A DNA stretch of 64,000 nt. Origin: Lyophyllum atratum. Taxonomy: Eukaryota; Basidiomycota; Agaricomycetes; Agaricales; Lyophyllaceae. Made by a program: the position numbers and the translations under genes. The notes beneath the pieces are model-generated. The model searched no databases. It saw only the letters and a list, made by a program, of their open reading frames with translations, and had not been told where the DNA came from. Below are positions 33,119-45,746 of the stretch, piece by piece (within the stretch, counting starts at the first letter, position 1; each line of letters begins with the position of its first letter). The stretch covers positions 186,001 through 250,000 of the forward strand of contig JACGCN010000014.1 of assembly GCA_014905825.1 (NCBI GenBank), written 5' to 3'.

Positions 33119-36100
33119 ATGCCATTTGACAAGCAACGGAAGACACTGTTGGGTCTTGACGCGTTTGGAAATTGGGAGGCTTGTCTGCATGTAGGAATGA
33201 ACTCCTCGTCCTCTCTTCTTCTACCTCTCACATTCCCCACTCCCTTGGAGCAGAAGAAGCAGAATGAATCGAAATCGCAACTTCTGGAAACTAGCTGCTC
33301 ACGGACTCAGCCGGCCGTAATGCAGTCCTGGGGCCCCATCTCGCATCCGTGGCTTGACGTTCCGGGAGGCAACGGCAATCAAGGAGCAGGCGTAGTTATA
33401 GGCACGGAAGACGGGACTGTATATATCTTAAGCCATACACATCGATCGCCAGGTCAAACTCCGCATCCTGAACTCCGGCTTTCGCGACCAAGCCCACCAC
33501 GGCTATCGTATGATTCTCTGGCACCGTCGCGATCTTCGACACCATCTTCGACCTCACCTCTGCCATTCAACATTAGCCAAAGATCACGCGTTGTCTCTGG
33601 TGTGACCACGGAACAAGTCGAGGCACCGAAGAATTATGTGGATTTCGATGATGAGCCTGAAAAACTTAAGGAAATGCTGAAAGGCCGGCAGCCCAGAGAT
33701 AGCCGGGAAAGATATGGCGCAGCTCAGGAACTCGAAAAACATACTGGCCATGAAAGGTCTCCGACGCCCTCACTCATGGGTTCATCCAAACGAAAGGAGG
33801 TCCCCAAGTCCTTGCTCTCTGGGGCGCATTCGGCTACTCCATCTTCATATCCGCCCTCGCCTCGAGATTCTAGTTCTGAAAGTCCCTATGATTTGAGTTT
33901 ATGGTGCCACATTGTTCCTCCTCAAGCAGGTCCAGGTCGGGCAGTGACATGTATCCGCTTACTCGAGGAGAATCAGCTTGTGACGGTTTTGCAGGAGACG
34001 GGGTCAGTTTTAGATATGTCCATTGTTCTCGTACTTATGCCGGACTACAGAGACCTATCTATCTTTTCACTACAAGATGGAAGCTGTTTGACAACTGTTA
34101 ATGCACTGGATGTCGTCTTGCACCCTCCCGACGGCATTGAGGACAAAGACGCAGTGCACGCTCTCTGGCTTTGGTGTAATCTAGAAGTGTACCGAGTTGG
34201 AGAGGTACGAGTCCTATCGTCATCAACTGTATCACGTTTGACATGTACATTCGCAATAGACAACTTTAATACTAGCATCAGCTACGATCAACCCCAACTC
34301 CCCATCACCTGCCTCTATGGACCCGGAAGACAATGGCGCGCTCGAAAAATCTCGACTAGCTATTTTTGAATTCCATTCGGACGACCATTTTTCACCTTTG
34401 GAAGTTAGCCTTATGAAGGTCGGCCAATGGTGCTTCGATGGTGCCTGTCACAGTATCGGTTTGCATCCAGAGGGAGACGGTATGCAACCTCGCATCTTGA
34501 CCAAGGAGCCTCTGATCTCTTCCGTTAGGAACTATGACATTCTTTGCTATAACGACTGAGGGCCACTTTCTAACTCGGACCTTTCACCTCTTACCTCGCG
34601 TGCCGATTCAGATGGAGAGCCATCTTCCAGAAAAAGATGCGGAAAATACGTTGTCCATTCCTATACCTAATCCTTTTAAGGCACTGAAATCCCGTTCCGC
34701 GGAGCGTCTTCCGATGGGCGGTAGCTTGAAAGGATCTGGGAGAGTGGCACTTGACGAAGAGCGTGACCTCGGTGAGATCGTTGCTGGTGGATCTCTTCTG
34801 GGTTTACAAGTGCGAAACATTGGTCGAAAAATGCGTGGACTTGTATGGTCGCATCACCAACTGACAGTCAGTGAGACGCGGAATCGTAAAATTCCTATCT
34901 GACGTGCCATGTAGGCCTTCGAGTACCAGACTCGGTATCTCCGTGTGCTGTATGTGGATCCCATCGTCGGTATCCAACAGGTACAATGGACGACCGATTC
35001 ATCTTACACGGTGCTATTTGAGGTATGACCACTATTGCTCTGATTACCCATATTCATGGGTTACAGAATCGAGCGGAATGCTATGCCCTCAAAATGGTCG
35101 ATCCAGATGATGATGAGGTTGATACGACTGTTGCGTCCGACTGGACGACGATTATCAGGTGCGTCACCCCAATTTTATGGTTTGCATGACGATGTCGACG
35201 TCCATTATAGATCTGAGCTTTTGCAGACCATCCCTGTTGGTCAATATGATGTAGCGGATATCGGATCCCCGTCACAGATCTTGACAACCTTCCTGTCAGA
35301 AAATGGCGCCCGCACTCTCACCGCTTTCGAGATCGCTGGTACGGCTGGACAATCCCGGATTCTTTGGCAAGCGGGCTTGTCAAAGTCCGAAACTAGTCCC
35401 AAGCCGATGGTGACATCCTTGTTACCGCTTGAACTGGACTTGATTGTGCAAGGATGTGGTAGGGTTTCTCTCTTCAATTCATCCCGCTGTAGTCCTCATT
35501 AATGTCTATGTATAGCTGACGGCCGCCTTCGACGATCATCGCTCATGCAAATGATCGCAGGATCTGATAAGCCTTCAGAGCCCGACGATACTTCTACACA
35601 AGCCTTGAATGGCTTTGTGACGGGTCTGCATTTCGTCCAGAACCCGCGAACGAAAGAAAGATTAATCGTTGGCGGGGCTGATGATGGGTCAGTCGCATTC
35701 TGGACAATCGAGTAAGCTTGAACATGCAGTCGTCACGATATTATTCATAACCAAGTTCTATGAAGCCATCTCAAGCTATGTGCCCGATGGACAGTGTTCA
35801 CCACATGTTTCTCTAGCGTCATTCAGGTCGAGGATACGCAGAACGGTCCGCTGAAAGGATGTGTGCTGTGCATCTCGACAGACGGCACTATTGCTGTAAT
35901 AGTTGTCGACGGATTCCAGTTGTATGTCAAAGTCTACCTACGCGTTGACCCAATGCTGACAAATCGTAGTCTGTATCTCATTCCAGGCTCCTCTGCCCCC
36001 CTTTGCCGACTATGCATTGGAGCCAATAATCTGTTACTCGTGTATGCCGACAATCGTGCTAGATTGTGGGACGTGCAGACCCAAGAGTTTTGGCGATCTA

Positions 36101-38317
36101 TGACTGTGGAAAAGGTTGAGGAACTTTTGGATCAAGGTGGTTGGACCGACATGTAAGTGGAAACATATATTATTGAAACTACATTCACCTGGGGGTGTAG
36201 AACATTGAGCACACGCGCGGGACTGCCAGATACTGCCTTGACATCTATTTCAGGACCTATTCATAATCCTGACGTGGGCAAGTCCTTTCTCGTAATCCTC
36301 GGAAACCCTTCTTATCGTCCGTCCTTGTAGCATCGACCCTCATCCTTGATTTGGAATGCTTCACGACGCAGTCCATCACGGTTGCAAAGTCGATAAGCAC
36401 CAACCGCGATCAGACTCGGGCGATCCTTCTGACCCTCGAACGACTCCGCTCTGTGTTGTCCGTCCTTCTGACGCCTGGCCTGAATGACGACATCGATACA
36501 ATATGCTCAGCGACACTTGGTATCCAGCCCTCGCCAGTATGTACTGGATTGATCAGGTAAAATACCCCAGTCAGACCTCAAGAAATTACTCATTGATGCC
36601 TTTAAGCCGAACAGCAGTCACATTATATCGCAATGGAAACCCGGGAGATCCTTGGCGTTTATCGGGTGATGTTTCCGCGGCACGCGCCCTTTCGATAGCT
36701 GTGATTCTTGGAGCCCTTGGCCTTTTCGAAGGTAAACAGTCAACATATCCCTAGTAGCCATTCATTAACGAGTTCCAGAGTTTATGGAAGGTGCAAATAC
36801 GGTGATGATCTTCTACGCAACGTCGTTGGCTTCGGTTGTTGGACCTGGATACCAGCCCCCGAGCCTTGTGTACCTTGCCCGTCGATGGTTTGATGGATCT
36901 AGTGCGTCACCTCATATATCTGTACATCCCTTGACTTGACTTGACTCTTCAGACGAGTTGCGGCGGTCAGCTCGTGTCCTGTTTGATTATGCAATTGCGT
37001 GTCTATCCGATGACGAGTCGAATGAAATTGCAGAACACTGGCAACACCATCGTAAGATCTCATCGGGATATTGTTTACGAAGTATTCATCTAGGTGTCCT
37101 CAGTGCCCTGCCTTCAACCAACGGCCGACCGGGAATCGATCCATGCTGCACTTGCCCTCTTTCTGTGTGGCTATCTAGCGTCAGAAAAATACAGCTTGAT
37201 TTCGACAAGGTAGGCCGAGAACTGAAAGGCCCGTTTAAACTCGAGGATAACAATCTTGCAGCGCTCTGACCGACATCTCGAAATCAATCGCTCTCTATCT
37301 GCATGATGAACAGTCTCTGCACCGGGTTCTTGCCATCGATTTGTGTTCTAGGGGCTTCCACATCTGGCAACACTATATCGACGCGATGGAGATTCTTCGA
37401 GCGCTCTTTACCTTGGCTACTAGCTCCCGGAAAGATTCCATCAATCTCCAGAACGTCGGATCCCAAGCTCGCCTCGCAGTTTTGCAGATCGCCACAAGTA
37501 ATACAGCGCTCTTCATGACCACGTTGGGGCTCGATATTCTGACACCGCCGACTCTCGAACACCGGAGATCGGTGATGCAAATAGTCGCGTTCCTTATCCG
37601 AAAGGTGCTATTCATTTGCTTTAGAGATGTCAATTACACTCTCAACGATCCTTTTAGCGTCCTTTAGTTCTTCAGCCTAATATTCCAAAATTGATGGAGG
37701 CAGTTGTAAAGTCCCTTGATCCAAATATTACGACGCATCGAGAAGCGGTCCGCGACTCAGCAACCGAGATAGTTGGTTACGTTGTGAAAACGTGCGTCTT
37801 CCCTAGTTGCGCATTTTCTTTAATAACCTCGTATCATCTCAGGTTTCCTACTGTGGACTTCCATATGGCAACTCAACGCCTCGCTGTGGGCTCGACTGAT
37901 GGCGCCGTCGTTATGTATGACCTCAAGACAGCCATTCGCCTCTACGTGCTTGAGTGCCACACAAAGCCTATATCTGCCTGTAGCTTTTCCCCGGATGGGA
38001 GGCGGCTACTAACTCTTTCCCTGGAAGAGAGCGTGGTTCTCGTGTGGAAGGTGGGGTCGAGCTTCACGAGCTTCTTCAACCCTGGCGCTCCACCACGCCA
38101 AGGCCATGGCGGGTCCCAGCCGTTTAAAACCATCAACTTCAATGTGGGAGATCATGGTAAGCTTCTTACCTCTGTTCGTCGTCTTCGTTGTCGTTCAAAG
38201 GTCCTTGCAGGGAGTATGAGTGTGCAGGGGACGATGCAGTTGCTTCGCTTCGAGTGGGTTGCTGACCGTAGTGTTAAAATCAAGATACGCGACAGCATCT
38301 TGACTTTCAGTACTTGA
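33119..38317 (+). CDS. WDR7 / rabconnectin-3beta-like WD protein
   Basis: Twenty exons: 33119-34002, 34051-34204, 34260-34479, 34529-34866, 34915-35022, 35067-35158, 35211-35458, 35516-35711, 35766-35921, 35970-36152, 36201-36277, 36331-36556, 36607-36731, 36779-36901, 36953-37051, 37104-37209, 37262-37604, 37676-37791, 37843-38156, 38211-38317. They give about 1404 residues and all phases close. WD-like blades occur early (GAGVVIGTEDGTVYILS), mid (RLIVGGADDGSVAFWTI, NNLLLVYADNRARLWDV) and at the end (QRLAVGSTDGAVVMYDL, PISACSFSPDGRRLLTLSLE). A helical section with LTDISKSIALYLHDEQSLHR lies between. This layout matches WDR7, which in animals pairs with DMXL/rabconnectin-3alpha to assemble the V-ATPase. 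Intron 11 has a GC donor. The first in-frame ATG is at 33119. The frame is open upstream, so an earlier exon may be missing. Confidence 0.8.
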
Positions 38318-39205
38318 TTACTTTGCAACCATTGGAGCTCTGAGCCAATAAATTGGTCACAGGTGGCTTTCCTTCCCCTGTACTAAATAGCCAGTGGCGC
38401 CATGGTGAGTTGATAGGGAATTTGTGGCACTGATCATGGTGACTGTACTATCGGTGTTTAGTGCTATCTTGCTTTTCTCTAGTGGACAAATAAAAACGAG
38501 CCTGGTTATGCTCTTCTGACTCCCGATCCACTCAACCATCACCGTGGAATACTTGGTGAACATTATTGTCGGCATCGGCCTACATTGATAACGACCATAT
38601 CGTCGTCTTGGTTACTCTGCCCAAGTTCACGAAACATGAGAACGAATTCTTCTGAGTACTGGCTCTAACCCACTCGGCTGTCCATGATATGCTAAAACTC
38701 GGACATCGTCCTGGCTATTCCCGTCACCACCATCGCGATTGGTACTGTCGCCTCCGCCATCAGCCATCAGCCCACGACCACTGTACATGCAACATGAGAA
38801 AAGATCTTGCACAGACTGTATACACGTAGAAGGTTGCCATACGCATTTTGACATAGCGACATCTGTAGTATGTTTGACGATATTCAATCCAATTTGTGCA
38901 AACCAGCAGGCATTATGATCCGGGCCGAGAAGCTCTGGACCAACTTCTCTTGTCCTCGAACTGCCACCACAGTCCATGCATCGCATGCTCGGACGTGTTG
39001 AATAGGTCAGTATTCCATGAGTGCATTGTACTGGTTCTTCGCATAACCATCAGCGTATGCAACAGGGGTACCGGTCTTATTGGGGCTAATATTTCCCTGC
39101 GAAATCCACGTGAATAAGCGGCATCCTCAGATCCCCCGACATGCGCCTGCTCTTTAATTACTACCACAGATAGTCCTTCATTCAGACCGTCCTTCGTGCT
39201 CTTCC
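38318..39205. other. Intergenic stretch, no gene recognised
   Basis: About 890 bp between the WDR7-like gene and the hydrolase gene, which are in the same orientation. A minus-strand frame at 38627-38986 is cysteine-rich and domain-free, and I do not call it. Confidence 0.3.
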
Positions 39206-40961
39206 ATGTCAACATCCTATTCGCAACCGTCGCCCTTCACATGGCCGTCCATCACACCTCGACAGCTTTTACCCGTCTTTCCTCCGCCTGAACCTCTGCA
39301 AGCACCTTCATTGCCGTCCCCCCCTCGGACGCCCATATTCAGCGCCCCATACATCTTGTCTACACATGTATTTCCCGCGGCTCATCTGCGGACCACCGAT
39401 TTCGTGTCGGTCCCACCACCTCCGCCCGGAAACGCAACGAAAGTAGAGCGCCAGGCACACGCCGAGAAGACGCAGCAGACGCTCAAAGATTTACGCGTCT
39501 CGTTGGAGCCACGGGGAAGCCAGCAGATCTTGTGGAACTGTGCAAACAGATATGTGAGGCAGGGCCTGGATGGGACGCGAGCGAAGGGTGTAACACTGTT
39601 CTTCGCTCATGCGAATGGTTTTCCAAAAGAGGTACGCCTGTATATCGGTTCATGGGACGCGACACGTACTCATAGGACTTACCTCAGATCTGGGAACCAG
39701 TTCTGCAGCACCTCCTTTCTTCCCCTGCCGCGTCCGCGATCGATGAGGTGTGGACCTGGGAGTCCGTTCAGCATGGTGACGCGTTCTTGATCAACGGAGA
39801 CAAAATCGGAGGCGTCTGTGAGTTGCCCTTTCCCTCACATTTTACGTGTTTTTCTAAGATATTCTCGTTCATATAGTTGATTGGGCTGATAACGCTCGCG
39901 ACATCTTGAATTTTCTCATTTACTACCTCCCATCCGTGGCCTCCTCCTCTCCCCTTCCCTGCCACCTTGCGCGCCTCCCCACCGACGAATCTGAATATCG
40001 GAAAGGAAATCCTTTCCGTAACAGGACATTCGTTGCTGTTGGGCACTCGTACGGAGGATGCACATCGTACGTCCATCCATTCTTCTTTTCACTTCCCCGA
40101 TCTCAATATGTTACCAATATAGGACCTTAGCTGCGTTGACACATCCCAAGCTGTTCTCTTCTATCATCTTGGTGGACCCTGTCATCGTGAAGCCAACGGG
40201 TCATTTGATTCATAAGAGCGAACACGCCGACCGTCTTGTACAGGGTGCCATTCTCCGCCGCGAGACCTGGAGTTCACGGTAATTGCCAGTCCTCCATCAT
40301 GGTACTATGTAATTTTTCTGATATATGCAATACTTGCAGAGAAGAGGCTCTACGAGTACTGAGCCAATCGCCCTTTTTCGGCGCCTGGGATCCGGCCGTA
40401 CTCAAAGTATACCTTGAGTGTGGCACTTACGAGACAGTTGACCCCGTGAACGGTAAACCCATTATCCGGCTGAAGATGCCGGGAATACAGGAGGCCATTG
40501 TGTTCTCGGAGACGCACACTGAGTACGAGGTGTTCGAGCGCCTCCCCACGCTTGATGAGAGGATCGAACTGCGGTGGGTTATGCCTGGCAAGCCTGGCGC
40601 TGGAGAGTGCGTGATTAGTCTCGTTGTATGAAATGAAATGTGGACTTGTATCTGAATTGCTTTGGTAGGTTTGGACCACCTGGAGCGACAAGGGAGCGGG
40701 TATGGATACGCCCGAAGAATGCGTCGAACATCCGAGTGCCCAATGCAGGACATTTGGTACGTCATTCATTCCTCCCCTTGACTCAAAGCACTCAACTTCC
40801 GGGTCCCTTTTCAGATACCCCAGGAGGCGCCGCAGATGCTGGGTATGTTATTTATCTGCCAATGCAAAACTTCCATTGACCAAGTGGCATTTGATGCTGT
40901 AGCGCGAGATATACAGGAATTCATAGAAAGGCGGTATATATCTCTGAGAGCTAATTTGTGA
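39206..40961 (+). CDS. Alpha/beta hydrolase
   Basis: Eight exons (39206-39631, 39688-39817, 39877-40066, 40123-40278, 40340-40606, 40669-40756, 40815-40842, 40903-40961) give about 447 residues with all phases closing. A proline-rich N-terminus precedes the fold. Motifs in order: GVTLFFAHANGFPKE (HANG, the oxyanion-hole strand), IWEPVLQHLL, the nucleophile elbow VGHSYGG with the catalytic serine, LIILVDPVI-type strand after it, and the C-terminal VPNAGHLIPQEAPQMLA with the catalytic histidine. The HANGF plus GHSYGG pattern recalls peroxisomal fungal lipase/hydrolase relatives. The C-terminus RANL is not a standard peroxisomal PTS1, so location is open. The substrate is unknown. Exon 7 is only 28 nt. 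Its 3' end faces the DUF4246 gene 240 bp away. Confidence 0.85.
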
Positions 40962-41201
40962 AGGTTGTTGCTATGTATTCACCCGGATCTTCGAAGGAAG
41001 GGATAATAGGATATACCCTGGGCATAGATCACATCACTCGGGTTCTTGCTTCGAAGACTGCAACGGCTAATTTCAAGTGACTATCCTCAATACTCCACAA
41101 TGCTAACTCGCAGTCGCACAGACAGCACTCAAAGACGTCGCCTCACCCAAGTAATTTTTTTTCTGCAGGAGAGCAAAGAAGTCATGTACACCACTCGACG
41201 C

Positions 41202-43297
41202 TCAATGTTCACAGAGTGAGAAGGTGTCCTGGGCAAACTCGTCCTCATGGCGCGCAACGTAGACCTTTCGCTCCTCCATGAGCTTCAGTCTCATTTCCTT
41301 CGCCTCCTCCAAGTCTATAGGGAAATCCTTGACGTTTTTGAATATCTCCTCTTGAAGCTCAAGGGGAAGCTTCGGTATCGCGCTGTCCCCTTTTTGAATC
41401 GCCTGGCTCCACCAATCACGCTGCTGGCAGGGAACATTGGCCGTAGAAATGATCCGAATGTTGGGATCGACGAGGAAGAGGGCGAGAATCTTGCGGTGGC
41501 CGGCCTTTGTCTCGTCCGCCAGGCGGAAGGGTTGGACCTTGTGCTGTAAGACGTTGGGCCACGTCAGGAGACGCCCTTCCGTAGTGTCAACCGTACCGAT
41601 GTCTTGGAGTGTAGAACCATACTGCTCGCAGCCAAAGACGGCTTCGAGCCAATCGTGATGATTTTGTTGATAGTCAATTTCATCTATGTCTGCTGAGCAT
41701 TGCTGGCGGAAGGCAAGACGACTAGTCGTGATATTGTCGCTGTCGTAATAATATGTCGCAGAAGCGCAGATGTGTTCATTCTAATTATACTTATCAGTAC
41801 GACATATGGTGGAATTGGTGTCGTCTTACTCACCAGCTGACCTTCAACGTGCCAGGTACCTCCCTCATACTCAGGCTTGTCAGGCGTTAAGTGAATGTTC
41901 GCGAGTTTCACAATGATCTGGAGGCCTCGTTGCCCATAGTCTCTTCTGAGGTCGACGAGTTTCTCCGTTTTATATTCGGAGGTACCATCTATATAGTATT
42001 CCTCGTGCATGTGTTCAGGAAGAAGAGACGGCTTGAAGGTCTCAGGCTCAGGCTGTACGACATTGCGAGTGGCTTCATACCATTCGTGTCGTCGTTCGTT
42101 ATAGGCATATTCATCCTCGCCATCCTCCTGTTGCGGTCCATCGGTCGCCGGGCCATATTCTGGATCTGGGTCATACACACATTCGGTGTAATCGATACGA
42201 GAGACTTTGAGGTTACAGTCTTTCAGGGGACTGAGGCTGACGTTCCATAATGGGATGGTGTGGGCAATTATCCGTTCGATGACGCCATAAAGTCCCTTGT
42301 GAAGCTCTGGGTGAAGATTATTGATATAGCTCGTGATCCTAAATAAGAACATTGAATTACCATGTAAGAAAAGAAGAAGAGATCGTCACGTACTTCACAC
42401 CCTCGTCAACTATGTCAACGTCGCAGGGAAGCCATTGAAATTCTTTGCTGAAAGGCTTCGAAGACGGTTTTCCCCAGGAACGGTCGGCAATCAAGAATGT
42501 CTCCTCGTCAGAGGGAACGGGAAGAGTTTGTCCTTCGCCACTGCGACCGATGCAATCGTCGAGACTGACGAAGCTATCAGGTAGGATCCGAGTTCTCCCA
42601 TAGACTAAAGGGAAAAGCGAGGGATGAACAAGATCAAGAACTTTCTCGCCAGATCCGGGATGCCAATCCAATTTCTGTCCCGGGACGTCCTCGAGCGACG
42701 ACACGCCCTCCTTCAAAGCGTTTTTAAGCGACTCAGGGATGGCGACATCCGACTTGACGACATCTCCATTGTACACAACAATACAACCTGTCTTCTTGAA
42801 ATGTGCGGCCTTGTGTCGTACCTCGGCAATACACCAGTCAACCATCTTCTCGGTAATATCCTTGTCGGTTGCAGAGAGTGCTTCGGCCTTCCACTTGGAC
42901 GCGATCCCCTCATCAAACACCTGAAGGTTCTCGTTCAGCATTGAAAGGCATGGGATGCCAATGGAGGTCATTGCCTTTTCGTGCCAATCGCGCTTGTCGG
43001 TAATCTGATTCATGAGGTGCAACATGGTGAATTCGCGAAGTGTGGTAAGAGGTTGGCTTTTGGGATGGGGTACGGGCTTTGTGAGCGCGATTGGCTTCAG
43101 AAAGGGATCGAAGGCACATACTGCACAGATCCATAGCATAAATCCTGGATGTTCAGCGCGTTGGGGAAGAGACTTCCGACCTCTTCCTTCTGCACATCCC
43201 CGTGGTTGGGTATAAAATTGAGGGGCAACCCGAATCCTGGTAATTTAAAACGGTCAGATTGCGAATCCGGTGATATGGCGGCAGTGGAGGAAGCCAT
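41202..43297 (-). CDS. DUF4246 protein, copy 1
   Basis: Five minus-strand exons (43297-43122, 43056-42975, 42920-42394, 42338-41834, 41780-41202) give about 622 residues, all in phase. Diagnostic motifs: FKLPGFGLPLNFIP near the start, PLTTLREFTMLHLMNQITDK, WCIAEVRHKAAHFKKTG, FQWLPCDVDI, KITSYINNLHPELH, LANIHLTPDKPEYEGGTWHVEG, ASATYYYDSDNIT, FALFLVDP-like LALFLVDPNIRI, and VPCQQRDWW. This is the fungal DUF4246 family, whose biochemical role is not established. The HLTP...GGTWHVEG block with conserved H and E residues, followed by LALFLVDPNIRI, recalls a cupin/2OG-oxygenase-like core, but that is inference. Intron 2 has a GC donor (GCAATG), while its tandem paralogue has GTAAGC at the same site. 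No frame damage is seen, so this is the likely active copy. Confidence 0.85.
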
Positions 43298-43648
43298 GAG
43301 AGCGACGAAGACCTCCTTGAGTTGACCTCGAGGTCGCGGTTTATAGGACCAACCTGAACTTTATCAAGGAGTCATGCATCGTGATGATCAGAGTTGCCCA
43401 GCTGATGGTGGGTTCGTACATAAGGAGATCATGGCTACTTGTTCGGGCATTGAGCCCGACAACGTTTTCAGGCACCGACAACTCAAGTGCATAGCCACAT
43501 CGCCTGAATCGATCAGTGGAGAAAGCACCAATATTGCATGCGAGACTTGGAAATTCAAGTTATGTAGTAACAACACCGTAAGATTTCTCCGTCAGGATTT
43601 CTGTCAAGCAAAGCAAAGAAGTTTTGCACATGACTCGACGGTTATCAG
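43298..43648. other. Spacer between the two DUF4246 genes
   Basis: About 350 bp contain the 3' flank of copy 2 and the promoter of copy 1. No exon or TATA box is seen. Confidence 0.35.
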
Positions 43649-45746
43649 TCAATGTTCGCACAGCGAGAACTCTGAGCTACTGTTGAACTGTCCGTCGTGC
43701 GCGACGAAATAGACCTTCCGCTCCTGCATAAGCTTCAATCTCAACTCCTTCGCCTCCTGTAATTCGATAGGGAAATCCTCGACATTCTTGAATATTTCTT
43801 CCTGAAGCTCAACGGGAAGCTTCGGGATCGTGCTGTCTCCCTTTTTAATCGCGTCGCTCCACCAATCACGCTGCTGGCAGGGAACGTTGGCCGTAGAAAT
43901 AATACGAATGTTGGGATCGACGAGGAAGAGGGCGAGAATCTTGCGGTAGCCGGCCTTTGTTTCGTCTGCCAGGCGGAAGGGTTGGACCTGGTGCTGTAAG
44001 ACGTTGGGCCACGTCAGGAGACGTCCTTCCATTGTGTCTACTGTGCCGACGTCTTGGACTGCCGGGCCATCTGAGTCGCAGCCAAAGACGGCTGGCAGCC
44101 AGTCGTGATGGTCTTGCTCGTAACTAACATCTGAAGCGTCATTCGCAGGGCTTTGCTGGCGGAAGGCAAGTCGACTGGTCGTGATGTTGTGGCTATCGTA
44201 GTAATAGATCGCCGAAGCGCAGATGTGTTCGTTCTAAGTGGGGATGTCAATTAGAACAGAAAGAGAGACTAGGAACGTCTTATTCACCATTTGCCCCTCA
44301 ACGTGCCAAGTACCTCCCTCATATTCGGGATTTTCGGGCGTTAAGTGGATGTTCGCAAGTTTGACGATAACCTGGAGACCTCGGTGTCCGTAGTCTCTCT
44401 GGAGATCGACGAAGTTGAATTTGTGAGTGCCCTCGACATAGAACTCCGGATGCAAGTGTGGAGGCAGAATATGTGGCGCGAACGTCCCGGGCTCGGGTTG
44501 AACAACTCTGCGAGTGGCTTCATACCATTCCTGTCGTCGTTCGTCATAGGCATCTTCATCCTCGCCGTCCTCCTGTTGCGGTCCATCGGTCGCCGGGCCA
44601 TATTCTGGGTCAGGGTCGTACAGACATTGAGTGTATTTGATACGGGTCCGGGTGAGGAATCTACTTTTCAAGGGGCTTAGGGTGAGGTTCCACAATGGGA
44701 TGGTTTTAGAAATGATTTGTTCGATGGCGCTATAAAGTCCACTGTGAAGCTCTGGGTGAAGATTATTGATGTAGCTCGTGATCCTATGTAGAAATCTGAA
44801 TGAGAGGGTAAGAATAGAGCAGGAGATCGTCACGTACTTCGCTCTCTCCTCAGTGATGTCAACATCACAGGGAAGCCACTGAAACTGTGCGCTGAAAGGT
44901 TTAGCAGACGTCTGGCCGGGATGTCCCTCGTTGGCAAGTAAGATCGTCTCCTCTTCGGGGGGATGGCAACGGTTTGCCCTTCGCCGGTGCGTTTGATACA
45001 ATCATCGAGACCGACAAGGCTATCAGGAAGAATCCGGCTTCTCCCATAGACCAAGGGGAAGAGTGAGGGGTGAACAAGATCAAGAACCTTCTCGCCAGAT
45101 CCGGGATGCCAATCTGCTTTATGTCCCGGGACGTTCTCGAGCGACGCGACACCCTCTTTCAAAGCGATTTTGAGCGATTCGGGGATAGCGACATCGGACT
45201 TGACGACGTCCCCGTTGTACACACTAACAGCCCCTGTCTTCTTGAAGACTTCGGCCTTTTCTTGCAGCTCGGCCATGCACCACTCGACCATCTTCTCGGT
45301 GATATCTATGCCATCTGACGAGAGAGCTTCAGCCTTCCATTTGGACACAATTTCCTCGTCGAAAATCTGTAGATTTCCCGTCGCAAGTCGATCGTATGTT
45401 AGGCTGATGGATGTGCTTACCTTCTGATGCCAATGGGGTTTATCGGTTATTTGATTCATGAGACGCAACATGGTGAACTCGCGAAGTGTGGTCAGCGGCT
45501 GACTTCAGGATAAGGACTTGTCGATACAGCTAGCTTCGAGAGCAGAATAGAAGAGACCCACGTCACGTATCCGTCGTACAAATCTTGAGTATTCAGCGCA
45601 TTTCTGAACAGAAGGTTATTTTTCCGCCGTATGAACCTCTTTGTCCCAGTCCACGTGTCACGGTGAGGTATGAAGTTGAGAGGCAATCCAAAACCTGGAA
45701 GTTTAAAACGACTGGATTGTTCTGAATCCGGGGGTGTGGAGGCCAT
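43649..45746 (-). pseudogene. DUF4246 protein, copy 2 (one-base frameshift)
   Basis: The same five-exon layout as copy 1 (45746-45562, 45502-45421, 45366-44838, 44783-44288, 44233-43649), with identical intron positions and strongly similar sequence (KLPGFGLPLNFIP, LANIHLTPENPEYEGGTWHVEG, ASAIYYYDS, FSLCEH at the end). In exon 3 a run of six C on the coding strand (plus-strand G at 44957-44962) breaks the frame after GEGQTVAIPP. Adding one C would restore EEETILLANEG and the phase of all later exons. Everything else is intact. It is either a very young pseudogene, an allele, or a homopolymer error in the assembly. The N-terminal segment before the first intron is longer and more basic (GTKRFIRRKN) than in copy 1. 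Confidence 0.75.

Noticed and set aside
34520..34545. Apparent frameshift in the WDR7-like gene
   Set aside because: A 49-nt intron (GTATGC at 34480 to TTAG at 34528) restores the frame exactly, so the gene is not damaged here.
38627..38986. Cysteine-rich minus-strand frame
   Set aside because: Short, no domain, no splice signals that extend it; overlapped by other random frames.
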